Assembly (NCBI GenBank): GCA_964615375.1
Contig: CAZTOW010000024.1
Coordinates: 62,001-126,000 of the forward strand
DNA from: CAZKWG01 sp964615375
GTDB taxonomy: Bacteria > Myxococcota_A > UBA796 > CAZKWG01
Direction of reading: 5' to 3'
DNA: 64,000 nt
The position numbers were made by a program, and so were the translations under genes. Position 1 is the stretch's first letter; each line of letters starts with the position of its first letter. Under the pieces are notes generated by a model that had not been told where the DNA came from, did no database searches, and worked only from the letters and a program-made list of their open reading frames with translations. Positions 1 to 8,766 of the stretch are shown here, one piece after another.

Positions 1-274
1 TGACGACTATCGGACCCTCTACGTGAGCTGGTTCTGGGAGACAGGCTCGGATCCCTCGAAGATCGATTGCGGTGATTCCGTCACGGACTACTGTGGAGGT
101 CTCTCCTCGTTGGACCTGACGATGGTCACGGAAGGTCCCGTGGCGCGAGGGAGCTACCCTATCGGTGACCTGGCTCGGGCAGCCTCGCGAAGCGTCGTAA
201 GGGGACTTCGGGTAGCCTGCGGACTGTCCGGCGCTGGCACCAGCCCCGTCAGGCCATCCGCGGTGGCCCCATGA
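1..274 (+). CDS. 3' end of an unidentified protein (partial)
   Basis: An open frame enters from the left edge (in frame from base 2) and runs to a TGA at 272-274, which overlaps the ATG of the next gene in an ATGA junction. The first 45 or so residues look like ordinary protein, with Trp, Tyr and two closely spaced Cys (IDCGDSVTDYC). The last 45 are Ser/Gly/Ala/Arg-rich and less convincing, so a frameshift or a spurious tail cannot be excluded. A GTG at 23 could serve as a start but lacks a clear ribosome binding site, so a gene continuing from upstream is more likely. I do not recognise the family. Confidence 0.4.
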   Translation, partial: DDYRTLYVSWFWETGSDPSKIDCGDSVTDYCGGLSSLDLTMVTEGPVARGSYPIGDLARAASRSVVRGLRVACGLSGAGTSPVRPSAVAP

Positions 275-777
275 CTCCCATTGCTTCTCGCCCTCACCAG
301 GACACAGCCCACAGTTCGCTTTGGTGGTCACTGATGGGGGTGCTTCTGCTGATGCCCCTGCTCGGATGCTCTGGCAAGGACTACCTGCCTGGGACGAACG
401 TGATCGTGACAGTGGGGATCGAGAGAGGAGACGAGCTTGGGGAGACCTATCGTGATGAACTTCAGGTTACTGTCCAGATAGTGTATCTCCTGTCTGACCC
501 CGGCGAGTGTGGTGCGACATATGAAGGAGAAACACTCGACATATTCGAGACTGAGCTCGACACGGAGACTACTCTCGCGACCGAGCCTGGCTGGGTATGC
601 GGCTACGCTGATGGCTCCGCGCGCGCCACCGGGGTCCACAGTGATGGTGACGGGCACAAGGACTGGATCGACTGCGGAGAAAACTCAACTCCACTGAGCG
701 TCGATCTGGATGAGGAGGCCGAGCTCACGATGGAAATGGATTGCAACATCTACGAAGAGACGGAGGTACCTGAATAG
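271..777 (+). CDS. Small secreted lipoprotein, unknown function
   Basis: 168 residues. A hydrophobic stretch at about residues 19-32 ends in the lipobox LLGC, predicting export and lipid attachment at Cys33. The mature part is acidic, with several Cys (CGATY, VCGYA, DCGEN, MDCNIYEE) that could form disulfides, and an Asp/Gly stretch (HSDGDGHKD) that may bind a cation. The start codon overlaps the stop of the preceding frame (ATGA), so the two are probably co-translated. Base composition is visibly less G+C-rich than most of the window, which suggests a recently acquired or fast-evolving accessory gene. No family was recognised. Confidence 0.65.
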   Translation: MTPIASRPHQDTAHSSLWWSLMGVLLLMPLLGCSGKDYLPGTNVIVTVGIERGDELGETYRDELQVTVQIVYLLSDPGECGATYEGETLDIFETELDTETTLATEPGWVCGYADGSARATGVHSDGDGHKDWIDCGENSTPLSVDLDEEAELTMEMDCNIYEETEVPE

Positions 778-951
778 ACTGAACGCGACGTTTCGGCGCC
801 ATCGAGTTACGGAACGGAGCGCTCCTGTTCGGACGGGCCCAACCTCTCGGGCCGCGCGGCGGCGGGGTGGGGCTTCTCGGGGGCGCTGACGGCGGTGCAC
901 TACACGGGGCTGCGGGCGGGAGGGACGGCGGCGAAGGGGGTGGTGGAGTGA
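778..951 (+). pseudogene. Possible remnant of a gene 3' end
   Basis: The frame that follows the lipoprotein stop stays open for about 57 codons and ends in TGA at 949-951. From about 826 its translation is protein-like (CSDGPNLSGRAAAGWGF then ALTAVHYTGL, ending AAKGVVE), but there is no start codon with a ribosome binding site. It may be the tail of a gene whose front was lost, or chance coding potential in G+C-rich DNA. I could not name a family. Confidence 0.2.
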
Positions 952-1171
952 AGGGTTTGGGGCGGAGATCTGGCTGGGTGTTAGGATCTTCAGGCGTTTT
1001 ACCGCGGAGAGCGCGGAGAGCGCGGAGTCGGCGCGAGAGGGGTCGGGGCGGGTCGAGGGCTCATCGCCGCGCTCGTTGGGGGGCTTTGGGGGCTTCGCTG
1101 TCTGGGACAGTGACCTGGTCTGGAGATGACTGTGCGATGAGGCGCTCGCCTTCCGTCGCGCTCGGTACTCG
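952..1171. other. Non-coding gap with short CGGAGAGCG direct repeats
   Basis: This gap lies before the convergent cyclase gene. Around 1000-1030 it contains tandem copies of a GCGGAGA-type unit (accgcggagagcgcggagagcgcggag). No RNA gene or convincing terminator is visible. Frames here are long only because stop codons are rare at this G+C content. Confidence 0.4.
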
Positions 1172-4100
1172 TCAGGATCCCGTCATCCCCCTCTCCAGCC
1201 TGGCCCGCTCTCCCGCCATCCCATACCGCTCCGCCAGCACCTTCCCCTCCGCCCAGCGGCGCCGGGCCTCCGCCTCCCTCCCCTCCAGCCAGCACAGCCG
1301 ACCATCCAACCTATCCACCAGGGGTTGATGGAACGGGATCCGCTTCGTACGGACCTGCATGGCGTCGAAGAACCGACGAGCAGGCGGCCCCCAGGTGGGG
1401 AGGTCGGCCTCGCAGAGGGCCAGGAGGCCGAGGCCCGTGACCTCGGCGAGCCGGAGAGCGGGCGCGCCGGCGGCGATGACGAGGCGAGGATCGGCCAGGA
1501 GGGCCTTGAGCGCGGCCCCGCCGCGGGCGAGGTCCCCGGCCCGGATGGCGGCCAGGGCGCCGCTGGCCTCGGCGGCCATGACGCTGGCCGGATCGAGGCC
1601 GACCCGGGAGTCCACGACGGTGGCCGCCTCGTGGAGCAGGCGCGCGCTCTCGGCCGGGTCGTCACCGGCCAGGGCGACGCTGCCGAGGAAGAAGCGGCTC
1701 CGCACGCGCACGATGGGGCTGCCGCGCCGCTCGCCACCGGCCAGGGCGAGCTCGCCCCAGCGCCGGGCCTCGGCCAGCTCCCCCCGGGCCAGCGCCTCCT
1801 GGCCGAGCAGGATCGTGGCCAGATCGCGATCCTCCACCAGGCCGGCGGCCTCGTCGAGATCGCGCGCCCGCAGGAGCAGCCCCCGCGCGTCGTCCCACTC
1901 CGCCCGCGCCAGGGAGGCGGCGGCCAGCACGCCCAGCGCGACGCCGCCAGTGGCGGGCTCTCCGGTCTCGTCTACGCCGGCCATCGCCAGCCGACGCCAG
2001 CGCCGGGCGGGGCCCTGGAGCCCGGCCAGGGCGGCGAAGGCCGACAGGGTCGCCTGGCCCACGATGCGCTCGTAGCAGGGACCCAGACCCTCGGCGACGT
2101 TGACGGCGCGCAGGATGGCGTAGAGGGCCGGCACGGGCTCGACCCGGAAATACTCGGACCAGCCGAGCTCCAGCCAGAGGCGGGCGTCCAGGCGGTCCTG
2201 GTCGTCGAGGCCCAGCCAGGAGCGCGGCAGGACGCGGCCGAGGCGCTGGCGGAGGAGCTCGCGGAGCAGGGGGAGGGCGGTGGCGCGCGGGGTGGCGGGG
2301 ACGCGGTGGCCGCGCAGGGTGAGGGCGTCGAGCAGGCTGGCGCGGGCCTCGGTGGGCAGGCCCACGCGCAGGCGGGAGAGGCCGACCCGCAGGAGCCAGC
2401 GGCTGCGCTGGCCGGGGGGCGCGTCGGGGGCGAGCTCGAGGGCCTTGAGGAAGAAGCGGCGCATCTCCTCGAGGGCGTAGTAGCGACTGGCGTCCTCACC
2501 GGCGGCGTCGAGCGCGGAGACGGCGCGGTCCTTGACCTCGGCCCGGGTCCAGTGGAAGGCGAGCACGGGCAGGTCCACGGGCTGGCCCTCGGCTGCGTGG
2601 CTCTCCAGGCGCACGGCGACGGCCCCGTGCAGGGACTTGCGCTGGGCGAAGGTCATGAGCCCGTAGGCGGCGTCGCGGACCAGCGCGCTGTTGATGGTCC
2701 AGCGCTCCTCGCCGTGCTCGTGGACGCGGCCCAGCAGCGCGGCGCTCTCCAGGGCCGTGAGCGTGCGCAGGAGGGCGGCGGGGGTGGACGAGACGGGGTG
2801 GACGGCCAGCAGGTCGGCGACGGTGAAGGGGCGGCCGAACACGCTCGCCGCCTTGAGCGCCACCTGGGCCTCGGGGGGGAGGCGGTCGATGCGGCTGGCC
2901 AGCGCGCCCTCGACGGAGGTGGGCAGGCTGGCGGGGGCGAGCGTGCGCCAGGGGGAGCCGTCCTCGGCCTCGGAGCGCTGGGCCTGGAGCGCCAGCGCGA
3001 GCTCCGCCGTGTAGAAGGGGTTGCCCTGGGCGCGGGTGACCAGGGCGCGGGCCATGGCCGGCGACACGGCGTCCACGCCGAGCACGGCGGCGGCCAGCGC
3101 GATCTGGGCGTCGGGAGGCAGGGGCCCCAGCTCCAGCAGGCGGGCCCGGGGCAGGGCGAGCAGGCGCTCCAGGGCGGCCTCACGCTCCCCGCCGAGCGGG
3201 CCCGTGCCCAGGAGCAGGTGCAGACCGGGCAGGCTCGCCGCCACGGCCTCCAGCAGGGCGAAGGAGGCGCTGTCCAGCCAGTGGAGCTCGTCCAGGATCA
3301 GGACCAGGGGCTCGGCGCCGGCCAGCGCCCCCAGGAGCTCGACGAGGAGGCCGCGGGTGCGGTCGGCGCGGGCCTCGGGGTTCATGGCGCCCGTGGTCGC
3401 GTTCTGCTGGAGCCCCAGCAGCAGCACGACCTCCAGGAGCGGCAGCAGAGGCTCCCGCTCCGGAGCCAGCAGGCTCGGCAGGCGCAGGCGCGCGGCCTCC
3501 CGGCTGGCCCGACCGCGCACGCCCAGGAGCTCGGCGAAGACCGGCCTCCAGGCGTGATAAGGCGTGAGCCGCTCGATGGCGTCCGCCGCGCTGTGGACCA
3601 CCCGGAGCCCCAGCTCCTGGGCGGAGGCCCGCCCGTAGAGGAGCAGCCTGGACTTCCCGATGCCCGGCTCGCCCCGCACGACGAGGATCTCCCCGCCCTC
3701 CCCGGCGACCAGGCGCCCGAGGCCCTGGCGGAGCAGCTCCTTCTCCTCCTCGCGGCCGATGAGCAGGTCCCTGCCACCGCTCTGGGCCAGGAGCATGCCC
3801 ACCGGCCGGAAGGTGGCCAGCGGGGCCTTCATCCCCTTGAGCTGGACGGGCTCCAGCACCTCCCAGGCGACGCGCCCGGCGGTGGCGGCGCGGGTGGCCT
3901 CGTCGCAGAGCACCTCGCCCAGGCCCGCCCGCTGCATGAGCCGCGCCGAGCGGTTCACGACGTCGCCCAGCATCGTGTACTCCCAGCGCGCCGGCCCGCC
4001 CAGCGTGCCGCAGAAGACCCGCCCGCTGGTGACACCGACGGTGGCGGCGTGGCCCTCCTCGGCCAGCGCGTCCCGGATCTCCATGGCCGCCCGCACCCCG

Positions 4101-5074
4101 CGGAGCGCGTCGTCCTCGTGGCTGAGCGGCGGGAGCCCGAAGCCGGCCAGGACGAAGAGGCCCTTCTCGTCCACGCCGAACTTGTCCACCACGCCCTCCA
4201 TGCGGGCGAGGCAGGTCAGGATCACGGCCGCGAGCTGCTGGAGCGCCTCGCGGGGCGGGGGCTCGGCCACGCTGAAGCCGGGGAGGCGCACGAAGAGCAC
4301 GGTGACGGGGCGAAGCTCGGCCACCCAGGCCGAGAGCCCGGCGTCCAGGCGCTGAAGCAGGGCGCCGGGCACGAAGGGGCGCAGCAGCGGGGCGAGAGAG
4401 GGCGGCGGGGCCTCGGGTCGGGCGGGGGCGGTGGCGGGCTCCTGGGTGAGCGTGCGCAGCAGGGCCCCGCCGGGGAGCGGCGTGGTCTCCGCCAGGGGCC
4501 CGAGGGCCTGGGCCACGGCGTGGGTGAGCGCGGTCTGACCCGGGGGCGCCTCGCGCTGGATGGCGGCGGCCTCGGCCACCCCGGCCCCCGCCACCAGGAG
4601 CAGCCAGCGCCCCTCCACCCCGCCCACGGGCGCCAGCAGCACGGGCCCCCGCGCGATCCCAGCTCGCAGGCGGATCTCCGGGCTCCCCGGCGGCAGATCC
4701 TCCGGGCGGCCGGAGGCGGCGGGCATGACCAGGGCGAAGCTCGCGGCCAGGCGCAGGGCCCGCTGGAGGTCCGGCAGGGCGGGCCAGATGGCGACGAAGG
4801 CGTCCCCGGCGAAGCCCACCACGTCCCCGCCGTAGAGGCTGACCAGCTCGACCAGGGCGGCGAAGGAGCGGTTCAGGAGGCGGCTCAGATCCTCCGGGCC
4901 GGCGGCGCCCCGGCTGGCGAGCTCGGCGGAGATGGCCGTGAACCCCGAGATGTCCGCCACCAGCACGACGGCGTCCAGCTCCGTGCGTGCGTCCCCCGGC
5001 TCGCGGGCGCGGGCGAGCGCGGCGCGCACCGTGACGGGGAGCGTGGCGGCGAGGAGCTCGACGGAAGAGCTCAA
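1172..5074 (-). CDS. Class III nucleotide cyclase - AAA ATPase - TPR protein, resembling soluble adenylyl cyclase
   Basis: 1300 residues. Domains in order: a first cyclase domain (about 30-230) with both metal-binding aspartates in view (VADISGF and FAGDA); a second cyclase domain (about 255-430) lacking the metal Asp (VLFVRLPGF) but keeping a Lys in VDEKG, EYTMLG, and the Asn-x3-Arg pair in VVNRSAR; an AAA/STAND ATPase with Walker A GEPGIGKS near residue 470 and Walker B LVLILDELHWLDS near 590; and a helical TPR-like C-terminal half. Complementary C1/C2 domains followed by an ATPase and TPRs is the layout of animal soluble adenylyl cyclase (ADCY10), so cAMP synthesis from ATP is the best guess. 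No signal peptide or TM segment: cytoplasmic. It starts 34 bp after the xdh operon on the same strand and may be co-transcribed. Confidence 0.85.
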   Translation of the reverse strand: MSSSVELLAATLPVTVRAALARAREPGDARTELDAVVLVADISGFTAISAELASRGAAGPEDLSRLLNRSFAALVELVSLYGGDVVGFAGDAFVAIWPALPDLQRALRLAASFALVMPAASGRPEDLPPGSPEIRLRAGIARGPVLLAPVGGVEGRWLLLVAGAGVAEAAAIQREAPPGQTALTHAVAQALGPLAETTPLPGGALLRTLTQEPATAPARPEAPPPSLAPLLRPFVPGALLQRLDAGLSAWVAELRPVTVLFVRLPGFSVAEPPPREALQQLAAVILTCLARMEGVVDKFGVDEKGLFVLAGFGLPPLSHEDDALRGVRAAMEIRDALAEEGHAATVGVTSGRVFCGTLGGPARWEYTMLGDVVNRSARLMQRAGLGEVLCDEATRAATAGRVAWEVLEPVQLKGMKAPLATFRPVGMLLAQSGGRDLLIGREEEKELLRQGLGRLVAGEGGEILVVRGEPGIGKSRLLLYGRASAQELGLRVVHSAADAIERLTPYHAWRPVFAELLGVRGRASREAARLRLPSLLAPEREPLLPLLEVVLLLGLQQNATTGAMNPEARADRTRGLLVELLGALAGAEPLVLILDELHWLDSASFALLEAVAASLPGLHLLLGTGPLGGEREAALERLLALPRARLLELGPLPPDAQIALAAAVLGVDAVSPAMARALVTRAQGNPFYTAELALALQAQRSEAEDGSPWRTLAPASLPTSVEGALASRIDRLPPEAQVALKAASVFGRPFTVADLLAVHPVSSTPAALLRTLTALESAALLGRVHEHGEERWTINSALVRDAAYGLMTFAQRKSLHGAVAVRLESHAAEGQPVDLPVLAFHWTRAEVKDRAVSALDAAGEDASRYYALEEMRRFFLKALELAPDAPPGQRSRWLLRVGLSRLRVGLPTEARASLLDALTLRGHRVPATPRATALPLLRELLRQRLGRVLPRSWLGLDDQDRLDARLWLELGWSEYFRVEPVPALYAILRAVNVAEGLGPCYERIVGQATLSAFAALAGLQGPARRWRRLAMAGVDETGEPATGGVALGVLAAASLARAEWDDARGLLLRARDLDEAAGLVEDRDLATILLGQEALARGELAEARRWGELALAGGERRGSPIVRVRSRFFLGSVALAGDDPAESARLLHEAATVVDSRVGLDPASVMAAEASGALAAIRAGDLARGGAALKALLADPRLVIAAGAPALRLAEVTGLGLLALCEADLPTWGPPARRFFDAMQVRTKRIPFHQPLVDRLDGRLCWLEGREAEARRRWAEGKVLAERYGMAGERARLERGMTGS

Positions 5075-5107
5075 GAGTGGGTCCCAGGATGAGACGTCGA
5101 GTCTACC

Positions 5108-5953
5108 CTATCTCGCGAGGCCCGCGAGCCAGCTCCGCACCACGTTGCGCGCCACGGAGCCGCGGTAGCCCGCGGTGCTGCGCACGTCGTCGATGGGCGC
5201 GATGTCCCGGGCCACCCGATCGGCGGCCTCGGGCGAGGGCGCGCTCCCCACCAGCGCCTCCTCCACGGCGCGCAGGCGCACCGGCACCGGGGCGACCGAG
5301 CCCATGGCCAGACGCGCGGAGCGCACCACCCCATCCTGGAGTTTTACTGACCCTGCGAATACCACTTTTGAGATCGACTGCGCGGCCCGCGTGCCCACCT
5401 TGCGGAAGACGTGGGCTTCCTCGCCCTGATCGTCGCGCCAGGGCGGGACGTGGACAGCGACGACCAGCTCGTCCCGGGTCATGTCCACCTTGCGGTAGCC
5501 GAGGAAGAAGCTCGACGCGGGGACGCGGCGCCGACGCTCGCGGCTCTGGAGCTCGATCTCGGCGTCCAGGGCGAGCCAGAGCGGGAGCGAGTCGCCCGCC
5601 GGGGAGGCGTTGACCAGGTTGCCGCCCACCGTGGCGCGGGCCTGGATCTGCTCGGCGCCGATGGTGGCGGCGCACTCGCGCAGGACCTCGGGGACGCCGG
5701 GGGCGCGCCGGAGATCGGCGAAGGTGCTGAGGGCGCCGATGGAGAGCCCGCGCCTCGCGTCACCCTCCACGTAGCGCAGGCCCGCGCAACCCCAGAGGTT
5801 CAGCACGGCGGCGGGGGCCAGGGTCCCGCTCTCCAGGGCGACCATGACGTCGGTGCCCCCGGCCAGCACCGTGGCCTCGGGCATGGCGGCGCGCAGCTCC
5901 AGCGCCTCGCTCAGCGTGCGGGCGGTGCGGACGGGGGCGGTGCACCTCAGCAT
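5108..5953 (-). CDS. FAD-binding subunit of a xanthine dehydrogenase-type molybdenum hydroxylase
   Basis: 281 residues, typical of the separate medium subunit (CoxM/XdhB/HcrB family). It shows the two FAD-binding signatures: AGGTDVMV near residue 31 and IGAEQIQARATVGGNLVNASPAGD near residues 95-118. It would pass electrons from the iron-sulfur subunit to NAD+ or another acceptor. It is the last gene of a Mo-subunit, Fe-S-subunit, FAD-subunit operon and overlaps the Fe-S gene by 7 bp. The stretch 5341-5378 (residues around SKVVFAGSVKL) is written in A/T-rich codons unlike the rest of the gene. Confidence 0.88.
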   Translation of the reverse strand: MLRCTAPVRTARTLSEALELRAAMPEATVLAGGTDVMVALESGTLAPAAVLNLWGCAGLRYVEGDARRGLSIGALSTFADLRRAPGVPEVLRECAATIGAEQIQARATVGGNLVNASPAGDSLPLWLALDAEIELQSRERRRRVPASSFFLGYRKVDMTRDELVVAVHVPPWRDDQGEEAHVFRKVGTRAAQSISKVVFAGSVKLQDGVVRSARLAMGSVAPVPVRLRAVEEALVGSAPSPEAADRVARDIAPIDDVRSTAGYRGSVARNVVRSWLAGLAR

Positions 5954-6447
5954 GCGCCCTCCTCCCCCTGGCGGGCCTCACCCGCGGGCGCGGGGGGCTC
6001 GCTCAGCGCGTCCACCACGGCGTCGATCACCTTCTGGTAGCCGGTGCAGCGGCAGAGGTTCCCAGCCAGCGCGGCGCGCGTGCGCTCGGGGCTCGGGTGG
6101 GGCTCGCGGTCCAGCAGGGCGCGGGCCATCACCAGCAGTCCGGGCGTGCAGATGCCGCACTGGGTGGCGCCGTGGGCCAGAAACGCGCTCTGCACGGGGT
6201 CCAGGCGCCCGTCCCGGGCCAGACCCTCCACGGTGAGGATACGCGCGCCCTGGGCCTGGATCGCGGGGACCAGGCAGGCGCACACGGGCTCACCGTCCAT
6301 CAGCACGGTGCAGGCGCCGCACTCCCCCTCGCCGCAGCCCTCCTTGGAGCCCGTCAACCGCAGGTCCTCCCGCAGCAGGTCCAGGAGCCGGCTCATCGGC
6401 GGCACGTCCACGGCCACCGGCCGATCATTCACGAGGAAGCTGATCAT
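5947..6447 (-). CDS. [2Fe-2S] subunit of a xanthine dehydrogenase-type molybdenum hydroxylase
   Basis: 166 residues, the usual length of the small subunit. The N-terminal plant-ferredoxin-type cluster is bound by CGEGECGAC and the Cys after it; the C-terminal cluster uses GATQCGICTPG and NLCRCTGYQ. It carries electrons from the Mo cofactor subunit to the FAD subunit. The start is the ATG at 6447, overlapping the stop of the large-subunit gene by one base (TGATG), so translation is coupled. The last codons overlap the FAD-subunit start by 7 bp. Confidence 0.9.
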   Translation of the reverse strand: MISFLVNDRPVAVDVPPMSRLLDLLREDLRLTGSKEGCGEGECGACTVLMDGEPVCACLVPAIQAQGARILTVEGLARDGRLDPVQSAFLAHGATQCGICTPGLLVMARALLDREPHPSPERTRAALAGNLCRCTGYQKVIDAVVDALSEPPAPAGEARQGEEGAC

Positions 6448-8726
6448 CACGCCCCACCTCGCCTCTTCTTGCCCCGCGCGGCGGCCCGCGCCTCGATCCC
6501 GGCCAGCACCCGCTCGGGGCTCATCGGCAGCTCCTCCAACACCACCCCGGTGGCGTTCTCGATGGCCAGCGCCACGGCGGCGGCGGGCCCGTCCATGGGG
6601 ATCTCCCCGATGCCCTTGGCGCCGAAAGGTCCGCCCTCGAAGGGCACCTCCACGAGGCGCACCTCCATGGGCGGGGCGTCGGCGGCGGTGGGGATGATGT
6701 AGTTCGTCATCCGGTCGTTCCGCATCGCCCGCCGATCGTCCAGCACCACCTCCTCCATGGTCGCCCAGCCCAGCGCCTGGAGCGCGCCGCCCTGGAGCTG
6801 GCCCTCGGCCAGGGTGGGGTTGATGGCCCGGCCGACATCGGTGGCGCTGACGAAGCGCCGGTAGAACACCTCGCCGGTGTCCATGTCCACGTCCAGGTCC
6901 ACCACGGAGGCGCTCCACCCGTAGGTGGGGTAGGCGTCCCCCTGATAGGTGGCGTTGTCCCACTGGAGGTTCGGGTCGCCCTCGTACTGCTCCTCTACGC
7001 GGAGGGGGCGATCCGAGCGCCGCAGGGCCAGGAGCGCGTCCAGATCCTGCGCGTCCGAGCCTGCCTCTACCTGGAGGGTCCGACGCAGGGCGCGGGCCGC
7101 GCTCTGGGCCACGCCGCCCACGACCATGGTGGTGCGGCTGGCGACCGTGGGCCCGCTGTCGGGGACGCGCGCGGTGTCGTGCGGGTCCATGATCACGCGC
7201 TCCAGCGGGAGACCCAGCTCCGCGGCCACGATCTGCGGGAGCACGGTGTCGGCCCCCTGCCCCATGTCGATGGCGCCGGTCAGCAGGTGGACGTCCCGCC
7301 CGCGCAGCTCCAGGGCCACGCGCCCCATGAGCCGGGCCTCGCCGTTCCCCGTGAAACCACAGCCGTGCCAGACCACGGAGACGCCGCGACCTCGCCGCAG
7401 ACGCTCCACGGGGCCTCCCCCGGGCGGGCGCGTCGCGGCCGGGGCGGGGCCGCGGGCGGCGTCGAGCGCCTCCTTGAGCACGCGCATCCCGGAGGGCTCG
7501 CGCAGGACCTGGCCGGTGGCGGTGCGATCCCCCTCGCGGAAGAGGTTGCGCCGCCGCAGCTCCACCGGGTCGATGCCGATGGTGCGGGCGATGCGGTCCA
7601 TGTGGCGCTCGACCGCCCAGCAGGCCTGGGGCGCCCCGAACCCGCGGAAAGCACCGTTGGGAGGCGTGTTCGTGGCGACCACCCGCCCGCGCAGGCTCAC
7701 GTCCGGGCAGCGGTAGGGCCCGGTCAGGTGCAGCACCGCCCGCGAGAGCACCACCGGAGAGAGCGTGTTGTAGGCCCCGCCGTCCAGCAGGAGCTCGGCG
7801 TCCCAGCGCAGCAGCTGGCCGCCGCCCGAGGTGAGCGAGCGGATGCGCACCAGGCTGGGGTGACGCTTGGTGGTGGCGCGCATGTCCTCGTCGCGCCGGT
7901 AGATCATCTTGACCGGACGCCCCGCCCGCAGCGCCAGGAGCGCGGCATGCGCGGCGAGCATCGAGGGGTACTCCTCCTTGCCGCCGAAGCCCCCGCCCGT
8001 GGCCGCCTGCACGACGTGGAAGCGCTCGTGCCCCAGCACGCGCTTCAGCGCCTTGTGCACATAATAAGGACACTGCAGCGAGCCGATCAGCGTGAGCGAG
8101 CCGTCCCGCTCGGGGATGGCCAGCATGCCCTGGGGCTCGATGTAGAGCTGCTCCTGGAGGCCCGTGCGGTAGATGCCCTCGTGCATGTGGACCGTGGGGC
8201 CGCCCGAGGGGTCCACCCCGCGCTTGAGCCCGAGCCGGGCCGCCAGCTCGGCGTCGTGGCGGTTGATCTCCACCCGATGAAAGACGTTGTCCTTGCCGAA
8301 GATGTGGTTCGTGTGGCCCGCGCTCTCCGACGGGTCCAGCACCGGCTCCAGCTCCTCGGTGAAGACGCGGACGTGGCGGACCGCGGCCAGGGCCTTCTCC
8401 CGCGTCGGCGCCGCCACCAGGGCCACCGGCTCGGCGACGTGGCGGATCTCCGCGCCCGCCAGCACCGGCTGGTCGTCGGTCATCAGCGCGACCACGTTCT
8501 CGCCCGGGATGTCCTGGGCGGTGACCAGGACCACGTCCGACCAGTCGAAGGTCGGGTCGCGCTCCAGCGCCAGCAGGCGGGCCCGAGGCCGGGTGGAGCG
8601 CACCGTGGCGCCGTACCAGCAGCCCTCGGGGCGCAGATCGTCCACATAGGTCGCGGCCCCGGTGACCTTGGCCTGACCATCCGTCCGTGTGGTTCGAGCG
8701 CCGATCATCGTCATGTCCCTTCGCAT
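6447..8726 (-). CDS. Molybdenum-binding subunit of a xanthine dehydrogenase-type hydroxylase
   Basis: 759 residues, normal for the catalytic subunit of three-subunit enzymes. The N-terminal domain begins with the family-typical RTDGQAKVTGAATYVDDL. Molybdopterin-contacting motifs include GGGFGGKEE and GAFRGFGAPQ, and the conserved catalytic Glu is present near the end in GAKGIGEIP. The substrate (xanthine, another purine, nicotinate or an aldehyde) cannot be decided from sequence reading. First gene of a three-gene operon, divergent from the glucan phosphorylase. The start at 8726 is followed by further ATGs at 8714 and 8708; the one at 8708 has the better-spaced AAGGGA ribosome binding site and may be the real start. 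Confidence 0.9.
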   Translation of the reverse strand: MRRDMTMIGARTTRTDGQAKVTGAATYVDDLRPEGCWYGATVRSTRPRARLLALERDPTFDWSDVVLVTAQDIPGENVVALMTDDQPVLAGAEIRHVAEPVALVAAPTREKALAAVRHVRVFTEELEPVLDPSESAGHTNHIFGKDNVFHRVEINRHDAELAARLGLKRGVDPSGGPTVHMHEGIYRTGLQEQLYIEPQGMLAIPERDGSLTLIGSLQCPYYVHKALKRVLGHERFHVVQAATGGGFGGKEEYPSMLAAHAALLALRAGRPVKMIYRRDEDMRATTKRHPSLVRIRSLTSGGGQLLRWDAELLLDGGAYNTLSPVVLSRAVLHLTGPYRCPDVSLRGRVVATNTPPNGAFRGFGAPQACWAVERHMDRIARTIGIDPVELRRRNLFREGDRTATGQVLREPSGMRVLKEALDAARGPAPAATRPPGGGPVERLRRGRGVSVVWHGCGFTGNGEARLMGRVALELRGRDVHLLTGAIDMGQGADTVLPQIVAAELGLPLERVIMDPHDTARVPDSGPTVASRTTMVVGGVAQSAARALRRTLQVEAGSDAQDLDALLALRRSDRPLRVEEQYEGDPNLQWDNATYQGDAYPTYGWSASVVDLDVDMDTGEVFYRRFVSATDVGRAINPTLAEGQLQGGALQALGWATMEEVVLDDRRAMRNDRMTNYIIPTAADAPPMEVRLVEVPFEGGPFGAKGIGEIPMDGPAAAVALAIENATGVVLEELPMSPERVLAGIEARAAARGKKRRGGA

Positions 8727-8766
8727 AACGCATGCGCGCGCGCGTCGAGCAGGCTAACGGGGCGGG

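Noticed and set aside
1000..1030. Iteron origin of replication
   Set aside because: Very short GCGGAGA repeats only; no DnaA boxes or replication gene nearby.
1325..5092. 1255-codon open frame opposite the cyclase gene
   Set aside because: Gln/Gly/Ala/Arg-rich shadow frame of a high-G+C gene with no domains; the minus strand encodes recognisable cyclase and ATPase motifs.
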